The position numbers and the translations under genes are program-made. A stretch of DNA of 64,000 bases. Origin: Campylobacteraceae bacterium. GTDB lineage: Bacteria; Campylobacterota; Campylobacteria; Campylobacterales; Arcobacteraceae. How positions within the stretch are numbered: the stretch's first letter is position 1; each line of letters begins with the position of its first letter. Location: contig JABSOM010000013.1 in assembly GCA_013215945.1 (NCBI GenBank), positions 1 to 64,000 of the forward strand, given 5' to 3'. Of this stretch, positions 54,909 to 62,576 are shown in pieces. Below the pieces are notes generated by a model. It was given only the letters and a program-made list of their open reading frames with translations, was not told where the DNA came from and did not search any database.

Positions 54909-55645
54909 AATAAAATAAATCCTAGGTTTAATATAATTAGCTCATTTACTTCAAGCGTAAAACCAATACAATCGCCATTTAAAAAAGAAAAGCGTTTTTT
55001 TAAAACATTTAAGACTAAAAAAAAGACAATAAGGGAAAGAACAAATAAAAACAAAGAACTGCTATCTATAAAAAACATCAACAAAACATACAATAAAGAA
55101 AACAAAAGAAGTTTAAAACTTGCATGCTCTTTAAGACTAAGTGCCATAAAGCTATTTTTATGAAAAGTAAAATTACCCAAGGCAAAAATTACATTCAAGC
55201 GTGAAAAAATCAAAGCAAAAAACAATAAGGCAAAATGTTCTTCATATAAGATATAAGCAATGATAGCTAGTTTTAACAAAATAAAAACAAAACAAAAAAT
55301 CCCACCAATAGCGCCAATATGAGGTTCTTTCATGATTTCATAAACATCTTTATTCGAGTATTTCGCAAACCAAGCATCTACTACATCACATATAGCTTCT
55401 AAATGTAAAAATCCATATAAAAACAGATATATAATAGCTGCAACAAGAGCTGCATACAAAGAATGGAAATATTCTTGCAAAGCAAGATAAATAAGTATTG
55501 TTAAAGAAGCCAAAATAGCCCCAATTAAGGGAAAAAACAAAAGCATGTATTTATAAGTAGAAGAAACAATATTTATTTCTTTTTTAGAAGGTAAAACAGT
55601 AAAAAAAGACAGGGCTAAAAAAAAGCCATCTAAAATTATTTTCAT
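54905..55645 (-). CDS. cobS: Cobalamin synthase (adenosylcobinamide-GDP ribazoletransferase)
   Basis: 246 residues, polytopic. AFSFFTVLP-type opening (ALSFFTVLPSKKE), FLHLEAICDVVDAWF with the metal-binding Asp, and KEPHIGAIGGIFCFVFILL match CobS. It attaches alpha-ribazole to adenosylcobinamide-GDP at the inner membrane. Overlaps cobU by 4 bp. Confidence 0.94.
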   Translation of the reverse strand: MKIILDGFFLALSFFTVLPSKKEINIVSSTYKYMLLFFPLIGAILASLTILIYLALQEYFHSLYAALVAAIIYLFLYGFLHLEAICDVVDAWFAKYSNKDVYEIMKEPHIGAIGGIFCFVFILLKLAIIAYILYEEHFALLFFALIFSRLNVIFALGNFTFHKNSFMALSLKEHASFKLLLFSLLYVLLMFFIDSSSLFLFVLSLIVFFLVLNVLKKRFSFLNGDCIGFTLEVNELIILNLGFILL

Positions 55646-56133
55646 TTTATCTTTTTCTCAATGCCGTATTTTACTTCTATAACTTCATCACAGTTTTTTG
55701 CCAAAAATTGTCCTATTATTCCTGATAAATCAACAAAATCCCTTGATTGTTTATCAAGGGGAATTACTCCAGAACCTACATCGTTTAAAATAAATACGAT
55801 ATTACAAGGAAGTAAAAAGAGTTTTTTTAGCTCTTTTATTAAATAGTCTTCTTTTTTGTCCATATTATTAAAAATCCACATCGTCATACAATCAATTAAA
55901 TACGTATTGCCTTCTTTTATAACGGCATTTAAATCATATGCCTCTTCCAGTGTAAGGAAATCATTTTCTCTTTCTTTGATGTGTTTATAAATACGCTCAT
56001 GCATAGCTTCATCATTGTAAGAGTTATCATAGGTTGCAAGATAATAAGGTTTAGTTCTACTTAAACTAAGTGCTTTTATAGAAGCTAAATTACTCTTTCC
56101 TGATTTTTGGCCTCCGTAATAAAAACTTTTCAT
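55642..56133 (-). CDS. cobU: Adenosylcobinamide kinase/guanylyltransferase
   Basis: 163 residues from the ATG at 56133, chosen because the P-loop begins at once (KSFYYGGQKSGKSNLA) and the frame upstream reads into marC. The C-terminus has VFILNDVGSGVIPLDKQSRDFVDLSG, the CobU pattern. It phosphorylates adenosylcobinamide and attaches GMP. Confidence 0.93.
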   Translation of the reverse strand: MKSFYYGGQKSGKSNLASIKALSLSRTKPYYLATYDNSYNDEAMHERIYKHIKERENDFLTLEEAYDLNAVIKEGNTYLIDCMTMWIFNNMDKKEDYLIKELKKLFLLPCNIVFILNDVGSGVIPLDKQSRDFVDLSGIIGQFLAKNCDEVIEVKYGIEKKIK

Positions 56134-56134
56134 C

Positions 56135-56731
56135 TTAAGCCATAAAACTTTTAATTCCAGAAAATACAAATTGGGCAGAAATTGCAGCTAAAAATAAGCC
56201 TGTAATTTTAGAAATAATAAGTAAACCTTGTTTTCCTACAAGTTTTTCAAAAATATTTGACATATATAACATCAATCCAATAGATACAACGGCACAAATT
56301 AATGCGCTTGCCCCTGTAAATAATTCTGTCGCATTTTCATACTCAGCACCCATAACAAGTAAAATACCAATAGTACCTGGTCCAATAGTAACTGGTATTG
56401 CTAAAGGCACTACTGCCAAATCAGATACTTTTGTATTCTCAACTTTTATACCATCTTTTGAACCATGTATTAACTCAACCGCCGTTAAAAACAATAAAGC
56501 CCCTGCACCTATTCTAAAAGCATCCAAAGTAACTCCAAAAACAGCAAAAATATTCTTTCCAAAAAACATAAAAACCAAAGACATTACAATAACAGATAAA
56601 GTAACTTTTATCGCCAATAAACGCTTTTCAGCAGTACTTGCATCTTTTGTTACGGTTATAAATACGGTTAATACAAAAAAGGGTGCCATCATAAAATATA
56701 TTTTTAAAAAAGACGATATAAATAAATCCAT
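56135..56731 (-). CDS. MarC-family integral membrane protein
   Basis: 198 residues with six predicted helices. The repeated motifs ...FFVLTVFITVTKDASTAEK and VPLAIPVTIGPGTIGILLVMG match MarC/UPF0056, a family once thought to be efflux pumps, whose role is unproven. It lies between cobT and cobU within an otherwise cobalamin-only operon (1-bp gaps), so a co-opted or transport link is possible. Confidence 0.9.
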   Translation of the reverse strand: MDLFISSFLKIYFMMAPFFVLTVFITVTKDASTAEKRLLAIKVTLSVIVMSLVFMFFGKNIFAVFGVTLDAFRIGAGALLFLTAVELIHGSKDGIKVENTKVSDLAVVPLAIPVTIGPGTIGILLVMGAEYENATELFTGASALICAVVSIGLMLYMSNIFEKLVGKQGLLIISKITGLFLAAISAQFVFSGIKSFMA

Positions 56732-56732
56732 C

Positions 56733-57800
56733 TTACTCTCCTACAAAATGTTGTATTTTTTCTAACAATTCTTCTTCTTTTATATTATTAATAGCAGCAT
56801 AACATAAAGCTGCTCCTGCACCAACACCCTCTTTTGCTTCACCTTCATCGTATTTTTTTAAAACCTTTGAAGAAGAGTTTTGAAAATCAAAGGTGGAAGC
56901 ATAAGCATTAATATTGAAATCCAAGAGTTTTAAAATTCCAATAAAATCAGAATTTTCATCTTTCTCTAACCACTTAGTTGTGCAAATTGCTAAATTACTT
57001 GCATCAAATGCTACATTCATTTCTTTTACTATTGAATTAACCAGTAATAAAACAGCGGCCATTTGAGTGCCCCCAGCTAAAATTAGTTTTTTATTTGTTG
57101 AACTCTGTCCTAAAACAAATCCTGCATTAAAAATCAACATATTATCTGCACTTTGTGCCGCTTTCTCAAAAATATCCACTTTCTTTTCACATAAAACTAA
57201 GGCTTCTTTTATAAGAGTATCTTTAATTTTATTGGGTGCATTTTTAAAAGATGAAGAAAATTTGTTCTCAACTTCATATCCTAAAGCCAAACACAAAGCA
57301 TTAGCAGTAGTAGTTCCTGCAGGAACGCTTTCAGCTAAAATAGTGTACTCCCCAGGACTTTTATGTGTTTTTCCAAATTCTAAGCCTTTTTGGAAAATAT
57401 CAAAAGCATTAATAGTAGTTTTTGTATTAATCGCATGAGAAAATGAAATATCAAAATTATGAATAGGGAAATGTTCTAGTTTTGGAAGTTTTTTTACCCC
57501 TAAGTCTAAAAACTCTAAAGATGCAAAAGCTTTGAGTGTATGTACTGCTCTTGTAATAATGGCAGGCGTAGGAATACCACTAGGAGTTACTGCGATATTT
57601 TCTAAAGAACGCACTTCTTGCACACATAAAAATTCAAAATCCAATACAGGGGTTAAATGCAGTAAACCTTTTAAGCCCGCTTGCGAGATACCTTCTATAT
57701 CAGAGCTTTGTGTATAACTTGCACTTAAATAAAACGAGGCCGTTTTGCCTCTCAAACTTTCTAAAAAATCGCTTTTGCCTAAAAGAGTTTTATATGTCAC
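56733..57800 (-). CDS. cobT: Nicotinate-nucleotide-dimethylbenzimidazole phosphoribosyltransferase
   Basis: 355 residues; activates the lower-ligand base for cobalamin. It has TPAIITRAVHTLKAF, AESVPAGTTTANALCLALGY and LAGGTQMAAVLLLVNSIVKEMNV with the catalytic Glu-containing C-terminal region EGVGAGAALCYA. First gene of the operon; only 76 bp separate it from dsbD, and no cobalamin riboswitch fits there. Confidence 0.94.
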   Translation of the reverse strand: MTYKTLLGKSDFLESLRGKTASFYLSASYTQSSDIEGISQAGLKGLLHLTPVLDFEFLCVQEVRSLENIAVTPSGIPTPAIITRAVHTLKAFASLEFLDLGVKKLPKLEHFPIHNFDISFSHAINTKTTINAFDIFQKGLEFGKTHKSPGEYTILAESVPAGTTTANALCLALGYEVENKFSSSFKNAPNKIKDTLIKEALVLCEKKVDIFEKAAQSADNMLIFNAGFVLGQSSTNKKLILAGGTQMAAVLLLVNSIVKEMNVAFDASNLAICTTKWLEKDENSDFIGILKLLDFNINAYASTFDFQNSSSKVLKKYDEGEAKEGVGAGAALCYAAINNIKEEELLEKIQHFVGE

Positions 57801-57876
57801 GATACTTCCTTATTTTCTAATTATGGAAGTATAACAAAAATAGATTATTTTGTCTTTTAGTCTTAAAGAGAATAGA

Positions 57877-59622
57877 TTATTTTACTTTATTTAAGGTCTC
57901 TAAAAAATCATCGGCATTTTTATACCCTACGATTTTAGCACTTTTTATTTCTTTTTTATTCCTGTCCCAAAAAATTAAACCAGGAGGTCCTACTATATTA
58001 AAGCGTTTTTGCAAAGCTTTATCATCTGCATTGTTTTTTGTCACATCTGCTTTTAATAATAAAAAATCATTTATTAAAATCTTTTTCACTCTCTCATCTT
58101 GAAAAGTAAAGTTTTCCAGTTCTTTACAAGAAATACACCAATCGGCATAAAAATCAAGCATTATAGGTTTGCTTGAATTTTTAATCGCAGCATCTAATTC
58201 TTTTATGTTTTTTATATAGGTAAATTTAATTTCATTGTTTATTCCAATAATACTAGCAGAACTTGTAAATTTAACTAAAGGATTTAGTACATTTGTAGCT
58301 CCACTGCTAGCTCCTACAAAAACAAGTGCCCCATAAAGTAAAAGAAGCGCTGAGATTAGACGAACAAGAATATGTTTATAAGCTTGAATATATAAAGCAG
58401 AAGCAAGCATTAAAACAGCCCATGCATACATAATAAGACTAGGATCAAGTACTCTGTCTAACATATAAATAGCAATACCTAACATCAATAATCCAAAGAT
58501 TTTGGAAATACTGTCCATCCACTCGCCTGGTTTTGGCATGTATTTACCTGCTCCTAAACCAATTAACAATAAAGGAATACCCATTCCAAAAGACAGAACA
58601 AATAAAGCAAGCCCACCTAAAATAGCATCGCCTGTTTGCCCTATGTAAATCAAAGCTCCTGCTAGTGGTGCTGCTACGCAAGGCCCTACAATTAATGCAG
58701 ATAAAAAGCCCATAATTGCAATTCCAACAAAACCTTGTTTTTCTTTTCCTTCACTGCTTTTATTTATTTTATTTTGCAGACTTTGAGGCAATTCTAATTT
58801 AAAATATCCAAACATTGAAAAAGCCAAGAGTACAAAAACAAAAGCAAATATACTTAAAACATAGGGATTTTGTAAAGCAACTTGTAAATTAGAACCAAAT
58901 AAACCAGCTAATACCCCCGCTATTGTATAAGCAAATGACATAGAAAGAACATATACAAAAGAGAGTAAAAAACCTTTTTTGGAAGAAAGTTTTTCTTTTG
59001 CACCCGCTTTTACAATTATAGAAGATAAAATAGGAATCATAGGAAAAATACAAGGGGTTAAAGACAGTAAAAGTCCAAAACCAAAAAAAGTAAGTAAAAC
59101 AACAAAAATATTACCATCTCTTAATGAGTTGGTAATTAAATCACTTTCACTTAAATCATCCTTGTCAATATTTGAAAACATAGGCACTTGATTATTATTT
59201 TCTAAAGTTCCTGCTCCTAAATCAAGCTCAACGGTACTGGTCATTGGTGCATAACACAAACCATTGGTTGAACAGCCTTGATATTGCGCTTCAATAGTAT
59301 AAAGTGTTTTTCCAAATTTGCTTATTAATAATTCATGAGGGATATCAATACGAAGCCCATTAAAATGAACAATAAACTCATGATACATTTCAGGTTTTTG
59401 AACACTTAATTCTTTTGTAATATCTAAAACAGAAGGTTTTATTATTGAGATTTTTAATTTTTCATCGTATAAGTAAATATCTTTTGCTAATACTAAATCA
59501 ACAATAAGTTTATTGTCTTTTTTTTCAAAATTAAATTTTATTGCATCCGTGGGGCTTAAAAAATCTTGCTCAAGAGCAAATAAATTAACGATAAAAAAAA
59601 GTATTAATAGTATCTTTCTCAA
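57877..59622 (-). CDS. dsbD: Thiol:disulfide interchange protein DsbD
   Basis: 581 residues with all three electron-transfer parts. The signal peptide and N-terminal alpha domain have QGCSTNGLCYAPM with two Cys. The membrane part (about 170-430) has TPCIFPMIP and VGPCVAAPLAG, the paired Cys. The C-terminal thioredoxin-like gamma domain has FYADWCISCKELE. It carries electrons from cytosolic thioredoxin to periplasmic partners. The selenocysteine-type thioredoxin-like gene ends 76 bp upstream, an obvious candidate partner. Inverted repeat at 59640-59660 lies between them. Confidence 0.95.
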   Translation of the reverse strand: MRKILLILFFIVNLFALEQDFLSPTDAIKFNFEKKDNKLIVDLVLAKDIYLYDEKLKISIIKPSVLDITKELSVQKPEMYHEFIVHFNGLRIDIPHELLISKFGKTLYTIEAQYQGCSTNGLCYAPMTSTVELDLGAGTLENNNQVPMFSNIDKDDLSESDLITNSLRDGNIFVVLLTFFGFGLLLSLTPCIFPMIPILSSIIVKAGAKEKLSSKKGFLLSFVYVLSMSFAYTIAGVLAGLFGSNLQVALQNPYVLSIFAFVFVLLAFSMFGYFKLELPQSLQNKINKSSEGKEKQGFVGIAIMGFLSALIVGPCVAAPLAGALIYIGQTGDAILGGLALFVLSFGMGIPLLLIGLGAGKYMPKPGEWMDSISKIFGLLMLGIAIYMLDRVLDPSLIMYAWAVLMLASALYIQAYKHILVRLISALLLLYGALVFVGASSGATNVLNPLVKFTSSASIIGINNEIKFTYIKNIKELDAAIKNSSKPIMLDFYADWCISCKELENFTFQDERVKKILINDFLLLKADVTKNNADDKALQKRFNIVGPPGLIFWDRNKKEIKSAKIVGYKNADDFLETLNKVK

Positions 59623-59639
59623 TAGTAAATCCTTCGTAT

Positions 59640-59660
59640 AGTAAGCCTTAAAGGCTTACT
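59640..59660. other. Inverted repeat between the selenoprotein-like gene and dsbD
   Basis: AGTAAGCC-TTAAA-GGCTTACT, an 8-bp stem with a 5-nt loop and no T run; may tune readthrough into dsbD. Confidence 0.5.
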
Positions 59661-59698
59661 TGATAATTGTATACTAAGCTAAATTAGTAAACAATTCT

Positions 59699-60064
59699 TT
59701 AATGGAAATATTCTTCCACATTGGCTTTTATTTCATCTGGCGTTTTAACACCTCGCTCTAAAGCTAAAACTAAACCATTTTCTATATACGCTAAAGCAGG
59801 CATAACACTTGCTTTTAAACGTTTTGCTAATTCACTTTGTGCTTCAATGTCGACTTTATAAATGGTAACACCATCATTGGGATTGCTTGTTTCATATTTT
59901 GTTAAGTTTTTACCTAAAACCTTACAAGCGTATCACCAAGAAGCGTAAAATTCTATAATTACATTTTTATTGCTTATTTTTTGATCAAAATTTTCATTTG
60001 TCAAATCTTCAAATGCAAACAAAGATGAAACAAACAACAATAAAACAAGAAAAAATTTCTTCAT
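59699..60064 (-). CDS. Periplasmic thioredoxin-like protein with in-frame TGA (probable selenoprotein, UxxC)
   Basis: 122 codons from ATG at 60064 to a TAA at 59699-59701, with one internal TGA at codon 44 (59933-59935). Signal peptide MKKFFLVLLLFVSSLFA; then EDLTNENFDQKIS, NVIIEFYASW-TGA-YACKVLG, and the cis-Pro region SVMPALAYIENG. The TGA sits exactly at the first active-site Cys, followed by C47. All else in the frame is intact. A SECIS-like hairpin starts 5 nt after the TGA. It is followed by dsbD, the electron donor of periplasmic thioredoxins. I favour selenocysteine; the alternative is a nonsense mutation. Confidence 0.78.
59899..59932 (-). promoter_or_regulatory. SECIS-like hairpin directly after the in-frame TGA
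   Basis: On the minus strand UUGUAAGGUUUU pairs with AAAACUUAACAA (12 positions, one A-A mismatch, one G-U pair) and closes an AGGUA loop. The stem begins 5 nt, and the loop 17 nt, after the TGA. This is the size, distance and GG/GU loop content expected of bacterial SECIS elements for SelB. Confidence 0.7.
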
Positions 60065-60194
60065 TTTCTATCCTTTCGTAAATTCTTCATTATTAGTATA
60101 CATTACTTATGTGTATTTTATGTTTAGCTAGTTATAACAAAATTTTAGAGCAAGCTTCGCTATAATTAGGAACTTAGAAAAACTTAGGATAAGA

Positions 60195-60536
60195 ATGAAT
60201 AGATTAAAACTGGTACATCCAGATGACTTAGACATAAAAAATGACATAATAATTGATATCAGAAGAGAAGCCGAGTTTGCAGAAACTGGAATTATTAAAA
60301 ACTCCATTAAACTAACATTTTTTGATGATTATGGACAATATGATTTATTATCCTGGATAAAAGAGTTTAAAAAACATGTTAAATCTCAAGACCAGAAGTT
60401 TGTTTTAGTATGTGCTCATGCACAAAGAACTGACATGTTAGGGAACTATTTATTGAATGAACTAGAATATAAAAACACTTCTCATTTAGAAGGTGGGATA
60501 TCTTTATGGTTACGTTTAAACAAAAAAACGGTTTAG
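60195..60536 (+). CDS. Cytosolic rhodanese-domain protein
   Basis: 113 residues, a single rhodanese fold without signal peptide. DIIIDIRREAEFAETGIIKNSIKL and the active loop VCAHAQRTD (C73 to R78) are standard, and LEGGISLWLR ends the domain. A sulfurtransferase role is expected. It is tail-to-tail with a periplasmic homologue whose end overlaps by 4 bp. Confidence 0.9.
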   Translation: MNRLKLVHPDDLDIKNDIIIDIRREAEFAETGIIKNSIKLTFFDDYGQYDLLSWIKEFKKHVKSQDQKFVLVCAHAQRTDMLGNYLLNELEYKNTSHLEGGISLWLRLNKKTV

Positions 60537-60943
60537 TTAAATTCTCTTATTCTTTTGTCTTCTTTAATCCAAGCGTTAATTCCCTTAGATAAATAATAAA
60601 CATTATGGTATTTCTTTTCTTCAAATAATATTTTAGCTAGTTTTTTTGATCTTGTAGTATCTGAAGAAACCAAAACAAAAGATTTTGTTCTGCTTTTAAC
60701 CAAACGCGCAAAAATATACAACCAGCGTTTCATATTGTATTCATTGTCTTTATTATAAAAAGTCAGACGATAGGAGTTAGGAATTATTCCTGTTTTCTGC
60801 CATTCATCTTCTCTTCTTATATCAATAACAACAATATTTTTAGCCAATAAAAATTCAAGTTTAGCACTTGTTATTAACTCTTCTTTTGAGAATAAAAAAG
60901 AAGTAAAAAATAAAAAAATAAGCACTATTTTATATATATTCAT
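60533..60943 (-). CDS. Periplasmic rhodanese-like protein lacking the active-site Cys
   Basis: 136 residues. Signal peptide about 1-19 (FLFFTSFLFS). The rhodanese fold aligns with the neighbour at 60195 through VIDIRREDEWQKTGIIPNS. However, the active loop is VSSDTTRSK: S93 replaces the Cys (C73 in the neighbour) while R98 is kept. It is therefore unlikely to be a sulfurtransferase and may bind a ligand instead. Convergent with its homologue. Confidence 0.87.
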   Translation of the reverse strand: MNIYKIVLIFLFFTSFLFSKEELITSAKLEFLLAKNIVVIDIRREDEWQKTGIIPNSYRLTFYNKDNEYNMKRWLYIFARLVKSRTKSFVLVSSDTTRSKKLAKILFEEKKYHNVYYLSKGINAWIKEDKRIREFN

Positions 60944-60995
60944 TCAAGAACCTATATATAAGTGTAACTTGCAAGATTACAAATAAACATACAGG

Positions 60996-61217
60996 CTATT
61001 TTTTTGCAGCTTTTGCTTTTTGTAAATGCTCAATTAATTCATCAATATTTTCATAAGGAATATGTGCTTTCCAAGAAACATCAGAACCATTTAGAGTAAT
61101 ACCAATACTAACAACATCATTTGAACCCGCACCATAAGGTTCAACAATATCAGAGATTTTAATAATACCTTTTTTCGTACCATGTAAAGAAATTGTAGAT
61201 AATTCAGTAGTAGACAT
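60996..61217 (-). CDS. Small hypothetical protein
   Basis: 73 residues with AAGGATATAAA ribosome-binding site. The pattern ISLHGTKKGIIKISDIVEPYGAGSNDVVSIGITLNG is beta-rich, and the C-terminus is a helix (ENIDELIEHLQKAKAAKK). Soluble, no signal peptide. I do not recognise the family. Confidence 0.75.
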   Translation of the reverse strand: MSTTELSTISLHGTKKGIIKISDIVEPYGAGSNDVVSIGITLNGSDVSWKAHIPYENIDELIEHLQKAKAAKK

Positions 61218-61322
61218 TTTATATCCTTAAAAGTTATTTATATTCATTCTTACGAAATATTGCTTTGAGTCTAATAAATTAAATTTTGATAAAAACAATT
61301 TTATTTATTTAGAGATTAAATA

Positions 61323-62126
61323 TTATTTTGTAATTGCTTGTGAAAAAGAAACATTTTGATCAAGTAAATCAACAATATCAACTAAGTCTTTTTCCCAAAA
61401 CATTAAAACAGTGGAACCCATTTTAAAATAGCCCAAACATTCACCTTTTTGGATATGTAAATCTTCATATTCATATACTTGAATTTCTTTAACGTCTTTA
61501 TTTGTTTCTACTTGTGGCTCAAAATTAAATACCATTTGCCCAACATTTAAGGCCCCCACAAATACCATATAAAAAAGTTTATTTTCTTTGGTATAACACT
61601 CTAAAATAACTCTTTCATTTTGAACAAATAAACCCACTTCTTTTTTTAAATAAGGAATATTTACAGGATAAAGTTTTCCAGGAACATGAATTAATTTTTT
61701 TACTGTACAAGACATTGAAGCATGATATCGGTGATAATCTTTAGGGGATAAATAAAAGTTCATATATTTACCATCTCTCATTTTACTTATGTTTGTACTT
61801 GCATGAAAAGTCAAAAGTTCTTCCAACGAATATGCCATACCCTTAATTTGTAAAGCTATATCCCCTTTTAAACTTCCTGCTTGTGTAATAAAAGAATCTG
61901 CTGGTGAAATAAAAACATCTTCATTTACATTGATTTCTCTGTTTATTGCTAATTCTCTTGTAAATAAATCGTTTAATGATTTATAATACTTTGCTTGTCT
62001 AAATTCACTCATATTTAAACCTAAAAATTTAACATATCCATTATTTATTATACTTTGAATAAAAGAAGGAAATTCTCTTTTGGCGAACTTCCCAAAAACT
62101 TGAGAAATGATATTTGTAATGTGCAT
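61323..62126 (-). CDS. psd: Phosphatidylserine decarboxylase
   Basis: 267 residues. It makes phosphatidylethanolamine at the inner membrane. SLNDLFTRELA, FISPADSFI, YHRYHASMSC and VFVGALNVGQM are PSD signatures. The self-cleavage site is the GST in FKMGSTVLMFWEKD (Ser near 238), where the pyruvoyl group forms. Family often has LGST; here MGST. No neighbouring pssA. Size is normal. Confidence 0.94.
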   Translation of the reverse strand: MHITNIISQVFGKFAKREFPSFIQSIINNGYVKFLGLNMSEFRQAKYYKSLNDLFTRELAINREINVNEDVFISPADSFITQAGSLKGDIALQIKGMAYSLEELLTFHASTNISKMRDGKYMNFYLSPKDYHRYHASMSCTVKKLIHVPGKLYPVNIPYLKKEVGLFVQNERVILECYTKENKLFYMVFVGALNVGQMVFNFEPQVETNKDVKEIQVYEYEDLHIQKGECLGYFKMGSTVLMFWEKDLVDIVDLLDQNVSFSQAITK

Positions 62127-62273
62127 TCGTATCCTTAAACTATATTGTTGACATTTTAGCTAAAAGTCACTTATTTTAAAATACCTCTGGGTAGTTAAGA
62201 TTCTAATTAGAAATATTTTTGATAATTAAGCAAAATTTTGCTATTTTTAATATTATACGTACTAAGGAAAAAA

Positions 62274-62516
62274 ATGCATAATATTACAATTACACACCAA
62301 TGCGGTTGTGTTAAAAGAAGCGGTTTTGAAATTGAAACAAATATTGTTTCAAAAGATGATGCGTTAATGAAAGCTCTTGAAATGAAGAATACCATGAATG
62401 AAAAATTCTGTGGGAAACACAATTTTGATATTACAGAAGACAAAGAAAACTTTTTAATTTCATTTGCTGCTAAATCAAGTGTTTCTTCATCCTGTTGTGG
62501 GGGTACAAGCTGTTAG
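62274..62516 (+). CDS. Small Cys-rich protein, putative metal binder
   Basis: 80 residues from the ATG at 62274, chosen for the AAGGAAAAAA ribosome-binding site; the ATG at 62238 has none. Cys at HQCGCVKR, KFCGKH and a C-terminal SSSCCGGTSC tail suggest metal or persulfide binding. A soluble protein of unknown family, conserved-looking in composition. The gene is followed by a 12-bp hairpin shared with mltA. Confidence 0.75.
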   Translation: MHNITITHQCGCVKRSGFEIETNIVSKDDALMKALEMKNTMNEKFCGKHNFDITEDKENFLISFAAKSSVSSSCCGGTSC

Positions 62517-62548
62517 TTATTTTAAAATAATTACGCTTTGTATCCAAA

Positions 62549-62576
62549 AAATAAGTGATATCTTTATCACTTATTT
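62549..62576. terminator. Bidirectional hairpin terminator between the Cys-rich gene and mltA
   Basis: AAATAAGTGATA and TATCACTTATTT form a perfect 12-bp stem with a 4-nt loop. It overlaps the mltA stop codon and lies 32 bp after the Cys-rich gene, with A-rich and T-rich flanks. Confidence 0.82.

Noticed and set aside
57801..57876. Cobalamin riboswitch ahead of cobT
   Set aside because: The gap to dsbD is only 76 bp and lacks the B12-box and long fold needed.
59699..60064. Simple pseudogene interpretation of the thioredoxin-like gene
   Set aside because: Only one stop, at the exact active-site Cys, with a well-placed hairpin after it and no other damage; still the main alternative to selenocysteine.
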